Below, piece after piece: positions 1 through 8,312 of a stretch of 28,526 bases of DNA. Under the pieces are notes generated by a model. That model worked only from the letters and a program-made list of their open reading frames with translations, had not been told where the DNA came from and did no database searches. This stretch comes from Mageeibacillus sp. UBA3708 (GTDB lineage Bacteria; Bacillota; Clostridia; Saccharofermentanales; Saccharofermentanaceae). Position numbers and translations under genes: made by a program. How positions within the stretch are numbered: the first letter of the stretch is position 1; every line of letters starts with the position of its first letter. The stretch covers positions 1-28,526 of the forward strand of contig DFIB01000061.1 in NCBI GenBank assembly GCA_002371375.1. Reading direction: 5' to 3'.

Positions 1-1362
1 GGAATGGTCCATCAGCATTTCAAGCTGGTGGATGCTTTCTCGTGTGCCGATAATATATGGATCGGTGTTAAGGATAAGGGTTTGCTTCTCAGGAAGGACA
101 GATATAAGACGATCGATGACATAGCCGACAAGTTCGGATTTGAGATCGATGCCAGGAAGAAAGTATCACTAATGTCCGTATCCGAGAAGCAGACGCTGGA
201 GATCCTCAAAGTCCTGTATTACGGCGCCAAGGTCATCATACTGGATGAGCCTACAGCGGTGCTGACTATTCAGGAGACGAGGAAGCTCTTTGATGTGCTG
301 CTCAAGATGAAGGCGTCAGGTCACTCAATAATAATAATTACGCATAAACTCAATGAGGTCATGGAGATATCAGACCGCGTAATGATCATGCGCAAAGGAG
401 AGTATATAGATACTGTAGAGACATCCAAGACAAACGAGAAGCAGCTGACCGAACTTATGGTCGGACGCAAGATCGATCTTAACATAGAACGCGCTGAGCT
501 TAAGAAGACCAAGCCGCTCCTTGAGATCAGAGGACTGACCGTTAAGGGTGATGAGGGCAACACGGCCGTTGATAATCTGCAGTTCTATATACGCGGCGGA
601 GAGATCCTCGGTGTGGCCGGTATTGCCGGATCAGGCCAGAAGGAACTGTGCGAAGCTATAGCCGGACTCCGTCACATCGAGCGCGGTACGATAATTCATA
701 ACGGCAGGAATATCGCAGGCATGAGTGCCAAGGCTATCTATGATCAGGGTATCGCCTTCTCATTTATTCCCGAGGACAGACTCGGAATGGGTCTTGCTCC
801 TTCCATGAGCATCACGGACAACGTTATCCTCAAAAAATACGGTAAGGGCAAAGGCCCATTCGTGGACCGCAAGGCCGGCAGGGAGGAAGCAGCGGAGATC
901 GTCAGGAGATACGAAGTCGTCACCCCTTCGATCGATACGCCTGTCCGTCAGCTGTCCGGGGGCAATGTCCAGAAAGTCCTGCTGGGGCGCGAGATAAATG
1001 CTTCGCCTAATGTTCTTATCACGGCATATGCGGTGCGCGGCCTTGACATCAACTCATCTTATATGGTCTACGATACGATCAATGAACAGAAGAAAAAGGG
1101 CGTAGGTGTTCTTTTTGTAGGCGAGGACCTCGATGTCATGATGGCTCTGTGTGACAAGATAATGGTAATGTATCACGGAAGACTCATGGGTGTCGTTCAC
1201 GCTGCCAAGACTAACAAGGAAGAACTCGGTATGATGATGACAGGTGCACTTGACCTGACGGAGGCAAATGAGAACAAGCCTGCCGGTATCGCGCGCGACT
1301 CCGCGCTGACGATGGAGGAGTGGGAGAAAGAATCTTCAGAGGAGGCGGTGTCCGATGAATAA
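1..1362 (+). CDS. BMP-type nucleoside/purine ABC importer, duplicated ATPase (5' truncated)
   Basis: Two ABC ATPase domains in one chain, as in the NupO/YufO and RbsA-like importers that energise uptake of nucleosides or sugars. The gene enters from outside the window: the frame is open at base 1 and the first residues (GMVHQHF, the Q-loop region of domain 1) are internal, so Walker A of domain 1 is missing. Domain 1 shows a signature-like SVSEKQ and Walker B VIILDEPTAVLT. Domain 2 shows a P-loop-like GIAGSGQKEL, the signature QLSGGNVQK, and ITAYAVRGLD where relatives usually have a Q/E-P-T-RGLD motif. Its end overlaps the next permease by 8 bases, so this is an operon. The family assignment is firm; the substrate (nucleoside or purine) is inferred from the two permeases. 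The binding lipoprotein is not in the window and may lie upstream. Confidence 0.9.
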   Translation, partial: GMVHQHFKLVDAFSCADNIWIGVKDKGLLLRKDRYKTIDDIADKFGFEIDARKKVSLMSVSEKQTLEILKVLYYGAKVIILDEPTAVLTIQETRKLFDVLLKMKASGHSIIIITHKLNEVMEISDRVMIMRKGEYIDTVETSKTNEKQLTELMVGRKIDLNIERAELKKTKPLLEIRGLTVKGDEGNTAVDNLQFYIRGGEILGVAGIAGSGQKELCEAIAGLRHIERGTIIHNGRNIAGMSAKAIYDQGIAFSFIPEDRLGMGLAPSMSITDNVILKKYGKGKGPFVDRKAGREEAAEIVRRYEVVTPSIDTPVRQLSGGNVQKVLLGREINASPNVLITAYAVRGLDINSSYMVYDTINEQKKKGVGVLFVGEDLDVMMALCDKIMVMYHGRLMGVVHAAKTNKEELGMMMTGALDLTEANENKPAGIARDSALTMEEWEKESSEEAVSDE

Positions 1363-2455
1363 GATGCATCTCATAAGAAGAACCGGCAATACGCTCAGAA
1401 GAAGGATACTCTATTATGTCATAGCCGTTCTGGTATCGCTTTGCATAGGTGCGGTTCTCCTGGTGTCACTGGGGATCAATCCTCTCGAGTACTATAAGAG
1501 CATCCTGTCGATAGGTCTTATCGGCAACAAATATCCGTCCAAGATCATAGAAGGTTTCCTCAAAGTCTTTGTTCCGCTCCTGATGGTATCAATGGCTCTG
1601 GCATTGTCATTCAAGATGCGCTTCTGGAATATTGGCGGTGAGGGCGAGTTCCTGATAGGGGCATTCTGTGCAGCAGCGGTTGCATTCAACTGCGGTGACA
1701 TGCCGCGCCCTGTTGTACTGCTGCTGATGTGCCTTGCAGCCATCATCTCAAGCGGCGTGATCGGCATTCTTGTGGCACTTCTTAAATGCAGGTTCAATAC
1801 TAACGAGACATTGATCACGCTGATGCTCAACTACATCGTTTTGTATTTTGTTGATTTCTTCGGTAAGACAAAGGCCCCATGGAATTACTTTCTCAAGGAG
1901 GATTCGGAGAGGCCGATGTTCAAACAGTTCCCTGACAACGCGGCGATGCCGGGGATAAAGATAGGCAACTTCAATCTTCTGTATTCAGTCATCATAACAG
2001 TGATACTTACGGTCATCATATATATCTATCTCAAATACACCAAGCACGGGTATGAGATCGCCGTTGTCGGAGACAGCATAGACACTGCCAGATATGCGGG
2101 CATCAAGGTCAACAAGGTCATATTGAGGACGATGTTCATGTCGGCCTCGCTCATAGGTCTTGCCGGTGCTTTTGCCGCATCCACCGCTTCTACAATATCG
2201 ACTTCGATTACTAATAATGCCGGATGGACGGGCATCGTCGTTGCATGGCTGTCAAAGCTGTCGATACCGGGGATACTCATAACCAGCTTCCTTATATCGA
2301 TCCTTCAGTACGGTTGTCAGGCGGCGTCCATGGCATATCCTGCCATTGACCATAATTTCGCGGATCTCCTGCAGGGAATCATTCTGTTCTGCGTCCTTGT
2401 AAGCGACTTCCTTGTTACGTTCAAGATCGCAAGAAGACAGGAGGTGGCGCAATGA
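1355..2455 (+). CDS. BMP-type nucleoside ABC importer, permease 1 (NupP/YufP-like)
   Basis: A 366-residue polytopic inner-membrane protein of the branched-chain-type permease superfamily, in the branch paired with BMP-family importers. A basic N-terminus (MNKMHLIRRTGNTLRRR) leads into a first hydrophobic helix. The conserved FWNIGGEGEFLIGAF segment near residue 90 matches the NIGGEGQ motif of these permeases, and ALLKCRFNTNETLITLMLNYI matches the conserved central loop. ATG follows GGAGGCGGTG inside the end of the ATPase gene. The 3' end overlaps the next gene by 4 bases (ATGA), which points to translational coupling and equal production of the two permease halves. The role is half of the transmembrane channel of a nucleoside or purine-type uptake system. 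The exact substrate cannot be read from the sequence. Confidence 0.9.
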   Translation: MNKMHLIRRTGNTLRRRILYYVIAVLVSLCIGAVLLVSLGINPLEYYKSILSIGLIGNKYPSKIIEGFLKVFVPLLMVSMALALSFKMRFWNIGGEGEFLIGAFCAAAVAFNCGDMPRPVVLLLMCLAAIISSGVIGILVALLKCRFNTNETLITLMLNYIVLYFVDFFGKTKAPWNYFLKEDSERPMFKQFPDNAAMPGIKIGNFNLLYSVIITVILTVIIYIYLKYTKHGYEIAVVGDSIDTARYAGIKVNKVILRTMFMSASLIGLAGAFAASTASTISTSITNNAGWTGIVVAWLSKLSIPGILITSFLISILQYGCQAASMAYPAIDHNFADLLQGIILFCVLVSDFLVTFKIARRQEVAQ

Positions 2456-3447
2456 CAACTGCCAATGATGTTCTCATTCTGTTCATCTTCAGCGTTATCG
2501 TCTACAGCATCCCGCTTCTGTACGGAACGGTAGGTGAGATAATGGTCGAGAAGTCAGGAAGCCTTAATCTCGGTGTTGAGGGAACAATGGCTATCGGTGC
2601 TGTCACCGGCTACGTTCTCGGATGCAGAGCCGATTCATTCATTGTGGCACTCCTGGTGGCATTCATTGCGTCAGCACTTGTCGGTGCGCTGTTCGCATTC
2701 CTGACTGTCACACTGCAGGCCAATCAGAATGTCACAGGTCTTACCATCACGACATTCGGTGTTGCACTCTACTTCTTCATCGGAAACGGAATCGGGGACA
2801 AGTGGCCGCAGATAAAGGATCATCCTTCAATGGCAGGTGGGTTCAGTGTCGTTGAGATACCTGTGCTGTCTGATATCCCGTTCATCGGCAAAATACTGTT
2901 CTCCCATAATTTCATGGTGTATCTCGCAGTGGCGATCGCTATAATCTGCTGGTTCTATCTCAACAAGACAGTGCCCGGACTGAAGCTCCGCGCCATCGGT
3001 GAGAATCCCGGCGCTGCCGATTCGCTCGGTGTCAAGGTGTCGTTGATGAAATACATTCACATCATGGCAGGCTCCGGTATCATGGGACTGGGCGGCCTTT
3101 ATATGGGCCTTAACATGGGAGGGACGTTTGAAGGCAGCAACTGCTGGATCAACGGCTACGGATGGATCGCGATCGCACTCGTTATCTTCGTTAACTGGAA
3201 TCCGGCATTCGCCGTTATCGGCACATTTGTCTTCGGCTTCTTCAATACGCTGAGCGTATATAACGGCGTGCTTGCCAAGACATTCCCGTCTGTGCTGGGA
3301 TGGCTCACTAATATACCGGATCAGTTCTTCTCGGCATTGCCTTTTATTGTGACGCTGCTCGTGCTTGTCATTGATTCAATGCGTCGAAATAAGAGCTCCG
3401 GACAGCCGGCTGCTATAGGGCGCAATTACTACCGCGAAGACAGGTAA
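2452..3447 (+). CDS. BMP-type nucleoside ABC importer, permease 2 (NupQ/YufQ-like)
   Basis: A 331-residue polytopic membrane protein, the second permease of the BMP-type importer. The N-terminal stretch with GEIMVEKSGSLNLGVEG corresponds to the conserved ERSGVVNIGLEG motif of the YufQ/NupQ group, and the later LRAIGENPGAADSLGVKV corresponds to the conserved cytoplasmic loop that contacts the ATPase. The start is chosen at the ATGA overlap, preceded by AGGAGGTGG six bases upstream. It is the last gene of the importer operon. The 67-base gap to the convergent lipoprotein gene holds no hairpin with a T-run that I can see, so the operon's terminator was not identified. Confidence 0.9.
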   Translation: MTTANDVLILFIFSVIVYSIPLLYGTVGEIMVEKSGSLNLGVEGTMAIGAVTGYVLGCRADSFIVALLVAFIASALVGALFAFLTVTLQANQNVTGLTITTFGVALYFFIGNGIGDKWPQIKDHPSMAGGFSVVEIPVLSDIPFIGKILFSHNFMVYLAVAIAIICWFYLNKTVPGLKLRAIGENPGAADSLGVKVSLMKYIHIMAGSGIMGLGGLYMGLNMGGTFEGSNCWINGYGWIAIALVIFVNWNPAFAVIGTFVFGFFNTLSVYNGVLAKTFPSVLGWLTNIPDQFFSALPFIVTLLVLVIDSMRRNKSSGQPAAIGRNYYREDR

Positions 3448-3514
3448 GTGCAGGGCATTCCGCTTATATGATCAGCCTATGTGCCGGCCCGGCGGGTAAG
3501 TCAGTTGTGTTCAC

Positions 3515-4252
3515 TCAATCAAACACCTCAACAGGACTTATTATGCCAAGCTTCTTGCATGTATCGTCAAGCATGTCGGCACAATCTGATGAAGTTCCCA
3601 TGTCTATCGCTACATAATACATAACACATTTGCCGTCAAGATATGATCCAGCGTACATTGCCACACTGTTCTCTCCCAGAAGGTCTCTGTATTCATCCTT
3701 TATCTTGTATTCGGTCACATAGTAATCAATGCCGTCTTCCGTGCCGTCTTCGCCGGCGATGTCAAAGTAGTTGGCATCAGAACCGCTGCGGTCGGAATGC
3801 TGTTCCAGCGAACTGACCTGAGTGTCATAATAATCTTCAGCATCATCTTCATCGTCAAAAGAGTAGGATATTATGCAGAATAGGGATGCCTGTGATCCCT
3901 TGCTGACATTTCCGACAAAATAATATGACATCTCTTCCATTGACCTCTTGTATATCATACTATCAGTCCCTGACAGTGATGAGGAATCATTGATCAGCTT
4001 CTTGATATCCTTGCCGGTTGCAGTAACTACAACGCCGTTCTCCAGTTCTTCTATAGCACTGCTCTTCTTGTCATTCATGTCTTGCATTAGCTCAGTAAAA
4101 TCATCGACGTTATCATATTCTATTGCATCTGCATCCGCTGCAACCGAACGGATCGCTTCGGGAGTGATGCCCTTGGAACCGGAGCAGCCTGCAACGGACA
4201 GTGTCATTGAAGCTATAAGTGCCGCTGAAATAATCTTACTAAATGCTCTCAT
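3515..4252 (-). CDS. Lipoprotein of a four-member local paralogous family (copy 1)
   Basis: A 245-residue predicted lipoprotein of unknown function. The signal peptide is basic then hydrophobic and ends in the lipobox V-A-G-C with Cys23 as the lipidation site. The mature protein starts with SGSKGITPEAIRSVAADADAI and later carries a very acidic FDDEDDAEDYYD segment followed by EDGIDYYVTEYK and DGKCVMYY. The same order of motifs occurs in the proteins at 4277-5059, 9379-10050 and 10063-10746, so the four are paralogues. A good ribosome site (GGAGGAGGAAC) precedes ATG. It lies 24 bases downstream of copy 2 and is probably co-transcribed with it. I do not recognise a characterised family. The predicted location is the outer face of the cytoplasmic membrane. 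Confidence 0.85.
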   Translation of the reverse strand: MRAFSKIISAALIASMTLSVAGCSGSKGITPEAIRSVAADADAIEYDNVDDFTELMQDMNDKKSSAIEELENGVVVTATGKDIKKLINDSSSLSGTDSMIYKRSMEEMSYYFVGNVSKGSQASLFCIISYSFDDEDDAEDYYDTQVSSLEQHSDRSGSDANYFDIAGEDGTEDGIDYYVTEYKIKDEYRDLLGENSVAMYAGSYLDGKCVMYYVAIDMGTSSDCADMLDDTCKKLGIISPVEVFD

Positions 4253-4276
4253 ATTGTTCCTCCTCCGCCGGTTTTA

Positions 4277-5059
4277 TTACAGTATCTCATCCAGGGTGAA
4301 TATGCCCATTGTATCCAGGATCATATTTGCCGTCCTGTATCCCTTCTTCCCGGCCATGTCTATAATGAGGAAGGTGGTGACACAGTCTTTGTCGAGAAGA
4401 ATAACGGCGTATGATTTCATCGGCATTTCAGGTACTTGACTCATGTTCAGCTGATAAATGAAATAATCGATTCCGCTATTGTTGCCGTCAGATATCTTAC
4501 TGTCCATTCCCCAATTCTGACCATCCAGCAATTCGTCGGCATCATCGGCGTGTTCCGTCTGGAAATCGTAATAGGACTCAGCTTCCGATTTGGAATCGAA
4601 TTTAAATGACGTTGCGTAACAATAAGAGATTCCGGCATCACCCACAGCCATTGATGAATATGAGGTCATCTCAGTCATGGAACCGTAATCGTCATAAGTC
4701 AGTTCACCCGGATTCCAATCCTTGTCACTTACTTCATTGAAGGAATCTATGAGCAGGTTCAGTTCGGTCACCGAATTCTTCTCGGCCTTGTTCAGGATAT
4801 CTTCTATTTCACTGCCGGACACGGTGCAGAAATAACCGTCCTCAAGCTTTTTTGTGACATCTGAAATATCGCCGTAAAGAGATGAAAGGTCAGACTGCTT
4901 CTTGATGTAAGAATCGTAATCACATTCCTCTGCACCCAGTTCCTCACAGGCAGAGGCAAGATTGGTGGGGGTGGCTTTGGCCTGCCCGAAGCATCCTGTG
5001 ACGGCAAAGGCCATTACGGCGGACATGGAAAGTGCGGCAGTTCGGATCATCAGTCTCAT
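4277..5059 (-). CDS. Lipoprotein of a four-member local paralogous family (copy 2)
   Basis: A 260-residue predicted lipoprotein with lipobox A-V-T-G-C (Cys23) and ribosome site AGGAGGG five bases before ATG. The mature part opens with ATPTNLASACEELGAEE, equivalent to the TPDALYSYAKSDGA-type opening of its paralogues, then GYFCTVSGSEIEDIL (equivalent to the G-K-D-I segment), FDSKSEAESYYDFQ (equivalent to DDEDDAEDYYD) and SGIDYFIYQLN. It is the most diverged of the four and has fewer acidic residues in the DAEDYYD segment. It is the promoter-proximal gene of the minus-strand pair and is divergent from the ABC exporter operon. Function unknown; the exported location is inferred from the signal peptide. 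Confidence 0.85.
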   Translation of the reverse strand: MRLMIRTAALSMSAVMAFAVTGCFGQAKATPTNLASACEELGAEECDYDSYIKKQSDLSSLYGDISDVTKKLEDGYFCTVSGSEIEDILNKAEKNSVTELNLLIDSFNEVSDKDWNPGELTYDDYGSMTEMTSYSSMAVGDAGISYCYATSFKFDSKSEAESYYDFQTEHADDADELLDGQNWGMDSKISDGNNSGIDYFIYQLNMSQVPEMPMKSYAVILLDKDCVTTFLIIDMAGKKGYRTANMILDTMGIFTLDEIL

Positions 5060-5158
5060 ATTACCCTCCTAAAAATCTCGAAATAATCTTCATAATGAAG
5101 CACGTTTATGAGAAAATCATATCAAAAGAATTATAACATTTTCGAGGGAACATTGATA
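5060..5158. promoter_or_regulatory. Divergent intergenic region between lipoprotein copy 2 and the ABC exporter
   Basis: This 99-base gap must hold the promoters of both flanking transcripts. ATTATAA at 5130-5136 can be read as a -10 element on either strand (TATAAC at 5132-5137 on plus, TATAAT at 5135-5130 on minus). No good -35 hexamer is seen at 16-18 bases on either side. A 13-base inverted repeat, CTTCAT-A-ATGAAG, lies at 5088-5100 and could be an operator. This is motif reading only. Confidence 0.35.
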
Positions 5159-5896
5159 ATGATCAAAGCCGATAATCTCAACATGGTATATGGAAGCGGA
5201 ACGAAAGCAGCAACGGATGTGACTTTCGAGATCGGGGCAGGTGAGATAGTGGGGTTTGCAGGTCCTAACGGAGCAGGGAAGACCACTGTCCTTAAGATGA
5301 TTACGGGAGTGCTTAAGCCCACATCGGGCAGTGCGTCCGTAGCAGGGTATGACATTATAGAACAGCCTATGGAGGCCAAGAGGAGCTTTGCATATATCTC
5401 GGATAATCCGGATGTATTGCTCCAGCTGACAGGTGCGGAATACATTAATTTTATTGCGGATATCTACGGCATCGCTGAATCAGACAGGAAGGAGCGGGTA
5501 GATAAGCTGGCGGCAAGATTCAGCGTTACAGACAAGCTGGGTATCCAGATGCGTGAGTATTCACACGGTATGCGCCAGAAGATGATGATAATAGCTGCGC
5601 TCGTGCATGAGCCCAGGATCTGGATACTTGATGAACCGATGACGGGTCTGGATCCGGCGGCTTCCTACGAATTGAAGCAGCTCATGAAAGAACATGCGGC
5701 AAAGGGCAATTCGGTGCTTTTCTCAACGCATGTTCTTGAGGTGGCAGAGAAGCTCTGCGACAGGATAATCATCATCGACCGGGGCACGATAGTCTATGAC
5801 GGCACGGTTGACGGCCTGCTTGCAGCGCATCCGGGAATGGACCTCGAGGAGATATTTGTTACGCTTACATCGGGAGATATCGATGAGAACGGTTAA
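5159..5896 (+). CDS. ABC-2 type exporter, ATP-binding subunit
   Basis: A 245-residue ABC ATPase of the CcmA/YtrB-like export class. Complete motifs: Walker A GPNGAGKTT (residues 35-43), signature SHGMRQ (135-140), Walker B ILDEP (156-160), D-loop GLD, and switch His191 in FSTHVLE. The ATG at 5159 is chosen over an in-frame ATG at 5108 because domain homology begins at MIKADNLNMVYGSG and GAGGG lies about 10 bases upstream of it. The extra 17 residues from 5108 overlap the likely promoter. The gene overlaps the permease by 14 bases, so the two form one transporter. The substrate is unknown. Export or bacteriocin/antimicrobial resistance roles are common for the class but nothing here decides it. 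Confidence 0.9.
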   Translation: MIKADNLNMVYGSGTKAATDVTFEIGAGEIVGFAGPNGAGKTTVLKMITGVLKPTSGSASVAGYDIIEQPMEAKRSFAYISDNPDVLLQLTGAEYINFIADIYGIAESDRKERVDKLAARFSVTDKLGIQMREYSHGMRQKMMIIAALVHEPRIWILDEPMTGLDPAASYELKQLMKEHAAKGNSVLFSTHVLEVAEKLCDRIIIIDRGTIVYDGTVDGLLAAHPGMDLEEIFVTLTSGDIDENG

Positions 5897-7556
5897 GACA
5901 CTGACAAAGGCTCTTGGTGCGAACCTTGAGATGCCTAAGCCCGGACAGAAGAGCAAGGCGAGGGCATACGGTATATTCGGTATGATCGCTTTTGCGGGGA
6001 TCATGATCCCGTCTGCCGTAATGGTGGGGTACATCACGTATCTGTTGTCTAACCTGCTGATGTTTTTCGGGCAGAGAAGTTATGCGCTGATATCAATGAT
6101 CCACATTATATCGGCTTTCACGATGATATTCTGTCTGCCTGTCATGTTCAATGTGCTCTACTTTGTAAAGGATCTGGCGTATTTTGCAGTGCTGCCGATA
6201 AGGCCGGTGGATCTTTACAGAGCCAAGTTCCGGCATACTTTCAGAACCGAGAATTCCATGACGGCTTTTGTACTGCTGACGATGTTCGCAGGGTGGTATA
6301 AGGCCTTATACGATAACTTCGGGATAAGAGAGATTACAGATCCGGTTACGATCATATCATCTGTGACGGGACTTTTTCTCATACCTGCTCTTCCGCTTAT
6401 TTACTGCTCGATCATCTCAACGGTGCTGATGGGGGTGCTGAGGCGTGTGAAGAGGATAAGTGTTTTTTACTATTCATCGACTGTGTTGTTTGTTATGTTC
6501 GCAGCTGTGTTCCTCATGTCTTTCAGAGGGCAGGGAGGGACGAATATAGAGAAATACGTGGATATGCTCGTGGCCGGCAATAACAGCTTCAACGACCTTT
6601 GCGACATCATATTTTTCACGACTCCGATGATATGCAGAGCTATGAGTGAGAAGAGTATCCTATGGCTGATCATTCCGGTGGTGTCGACTGCAGTCCTGTA
6701 CATGATAATGCTTGTCTGCGCCCGCTTCATGTACCGTGAGGGATTATACACGGCCATGGCTCTCGGAGGCAGCAAGCGCCGTTCCCGCAGCAGAAGTTTT
6801 GTTCCGAAGAAGCACGGTGTTTTTGCAGCTCTGCTCCGCAAGGAGATGGCCGTTCTGTTCAGAACGATGTCGTACCGTACCAACTGTGTTTATGCGAATC
6901 TGATATGGCCGATACTGTCAGTGGTATTCTTCGTGCTGTCGAAGAAGAACGTCAACATCTTAAGGTTTACAGCACTGTACCGGAGCGGTCAGGCGAGGAC
7001 ATCCGTTCTTGTGCTTATTGTTGTGCTTGGCATCTCCTTCATTGCGGCAGGGCTCAATTCCATCGCATCCACATCCTTCACCAGGGAAGGTCTTCATTTC
7101 GACATGATCAAGTGTATTCCCGTCCGGCTCTCCCGGATCGTATTTGCCAAGGCTTCTGCCAACATTATACTTACTTATATCCCGCTGTCGCTGGCGATAG
7201 GTTTTGCCGCTTATTCGCTCAAGGCAAGTCTGTTCTATGTTACCGTGTATCTGCTGCTTGCGTTGCTGTGCGTGATAATATCCACGATAGTAGGGATCTG
7301 CATGGATTCGATAACACCTTATACAGTGTGGGCAGATGAAGCAACTGCCCTCCGCGGCAACATGAACTGCTTCTTCAATCTCGCTGCCGGATTGCTGATC
7401 GCAGCTGCTGTCTGCGGAGGGACTTACGGACTATACTTATTGACGGGAAGCGCTGCAGTATGCCTCTATGTGCTCACTCCTTTTCTCGCGGTCTTAACTA
7501 TCGCCGGCACCTTGTTCGGACTCAGATTCGTGGCACGCAATATCGATTCACTGTAG
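5883..7556 (+). CDS. ABC-2 type exporter, large permease subunit
   Basis: A 557-residue polytopic membrane protein that partners the ATPase just upstream. The ATG at 5883 lies inside the end of the ATPase gene, behind GGGAGA. A longer in-frame start at 5796 is rejected because it would add 29 residues read from within the ATPase coding sequence. Repeated hydrophobic stretches cover most of the chain (many helices), with a basic cytoplasmic loop SKRRSRSRSFVPKKHG in the middle and a second half beginning LLRKEMAVLFRTMSYRTN, the pattern of a permease with two homologous halves. Length and pattern fit the large ABC_tran_2-type putative exporter family. It ends three bases before the convergent vWA gene. 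Substrate unknown. Confidence 0.85.
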   Translation: MRTVKTLTKALGANLEMPKPGQKSKARAYGIFGMIAFAGIMIPSAVMVGYITYLLSNLLMFFGQRSYALISMIHIISAFTMIFCLPVMFNVLYFVKDLAYFAVLPIRPVDLYRAKFRHTFRTENSMTAFVLLTMFAGWYKALYDNFGIREITDPVTIISSVTGLFLIPALPLIYCSIISTVLMGVLRRVKRISVFYYSSTVLFVMFAAVFLMSFRGQGGTNIEKYVDMLVAGNNSFNDLCDIIFFTTPMICRAMSEKSILWLIIPVVSTAVLYMIMLVCARFMYREGLYTAMALGGSKRRSRSRSFVPKKHGVFAALLRKEMAVLFRTMSYRTNCVYANLIWPILSVVFFVLSKKNVNILRFTALYRSGQARTSVLVLIVVLGISFIAAGLNSIASTSFTREGLHFDMIKCIPVRLSRIVFAKASANIILTYIPLSLAIGFAAYSLKASLFYVTVYLLLALLCVIISTIVGICMDSITPYTVWADEATALRGNMNCFFNLAAGLLIAAAVCGGTYGLYLLTGSAAVCLYVLTPFLAVLTIAGTLFGLRFVARNIDSL

Positions 7557-7559
7557 GCT

Positions 7560-8204
7560 TTACTCTGCCTCGCGGCTCCCGTAGTCTTCCTCGATCGATT
7601 TCTTCCATCCGCGCGAAAGCTTAATGTTTTTGCGCACTGCACTCACTGCCCCGCATACCGCATCATAATTGACGGCGCTTCCTCTGCTGTCATTGTGAAA
7701 TCTCACCGCACGGTCCTCGGTAATTCCGATCTCTTCAGCCGCACCGACTGCATCGATATTGGCTCCGAGGAACAGGAATTCCCATCCGTCCTCCTTCTTC
7801 TCTTCAACCATCTTTCTGACCTTGTCTGCACTGTACTTGTGGCTGGCGTTCTCCATCCCGTCCGTAGTGATCACGAACATCGTGTGTGCGGGGATATCTT
7901 CCTTGCGTATGTATTTATGTATCTTGCTTATGTGCTTTATGGCACCGCCGACTGCGTCCAGGAGTGCCGTGCATCCGCCCACGACGTAATCCTTCTCTGT
8001 CATTTCCGGAACTTCCGTTAACGGTATCCTGTCATGGATCACTTCACTCTGATTCGCGAAAAGCACAGTAGATACAACCGCGCTGCCTTCCTCTTTCTTT
8101 TGCCTGGTGATCATTGAGTTGAAACCGCCTATTGTATCACTCTCCATTCCTCCCATCGAACCGCTCCTGTCGAGAATAAAAACGAGTTCTGTTAAGTTTG
8201 TCAT
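7560..8204 (-). CDS. von Willebrand factor A domain protein, cytosolic
   Basis: A 214-residue, almost single-domain vWA protein. The metal-ion-dependent adhesion site is complete: D12-R-S14-G-S16, Thr79 in GGCTALLD, and Asp115 in ITTDGMEN. There is no signal peptide or membrane segment, so it is likely cytoplasmic, as in stress-response and tellurium-resistance-type vWA proteins. ATG is preceded by AAGGAGGACAA. It lies 108 bases downstream of the macro-domain gene on the same strand, with a TATAAT of its own in the gap. The convergent ABC permease ends three bases away. The pairing with a macro domain suggests a shared role in ADP-ribose-linked or protein-complex regulation, which is inference only. 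Confidence 0.88.
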   Translation of the reverse strand: MTNLTELVFILDRSGSMGGMESDTIGGFNSMITRQKKEEGSAVVSTVLFANQSEVIHDRIPLTEVPEMTEKDYVVGGCTALLDAVGGAIKHISKIHKYIRKEDIPAHTMFVITTDGMENASHKYSADKVRKMVEEKKEDGWEFLFLGANIDAVGAAEEIGITEDRAVRFHNDSRGSAVNYDAVCGAVSAVRKNIKLSRGWKKSIEEDYGSREAE

Positions 8205-8238
8205 TGCTTTGTCCTCCTTATGTTTGGTTTATGACCTG

Positions 8239-8244
8239 ATTATA
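8239..8244 (-). promoter_or_regulatory. Possible -10 element for the vWA gene
   Basis: On the minus strand TATAAT lies 35 bases before the vWA start codon and its AAGGAGG site. The hexamer 17 bases further upstream (ACCACT) is a poor -35, so the promoter is tentative. A small inverted repeat GTCGC/GCGAC (8266-8282) lies just upstream of it. Confidence 0.35.
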
Positions 8245-8312
8245 GGAGGTAATGGACAGGGAGTGGTCGCATGTGAAGCGACAAATCATGGGGACAAATA
8301 CAACAGGCAGAT

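Noticed and set aside
1..60. First ATG at base 4 as a true start of the ABC ATPase
   Set aside because: The residues GMVHQHF are an internal Q-loop motif of the family and the frame is open to the window edge, so the gene is cut by the window, not short or broken.
3448..3514. GCCGGCCCGGC as a terminator between the importer operon and lipoprotein copy 1
   Set aside because: The arms leave no room for a loop and no T-run follows on either strand.
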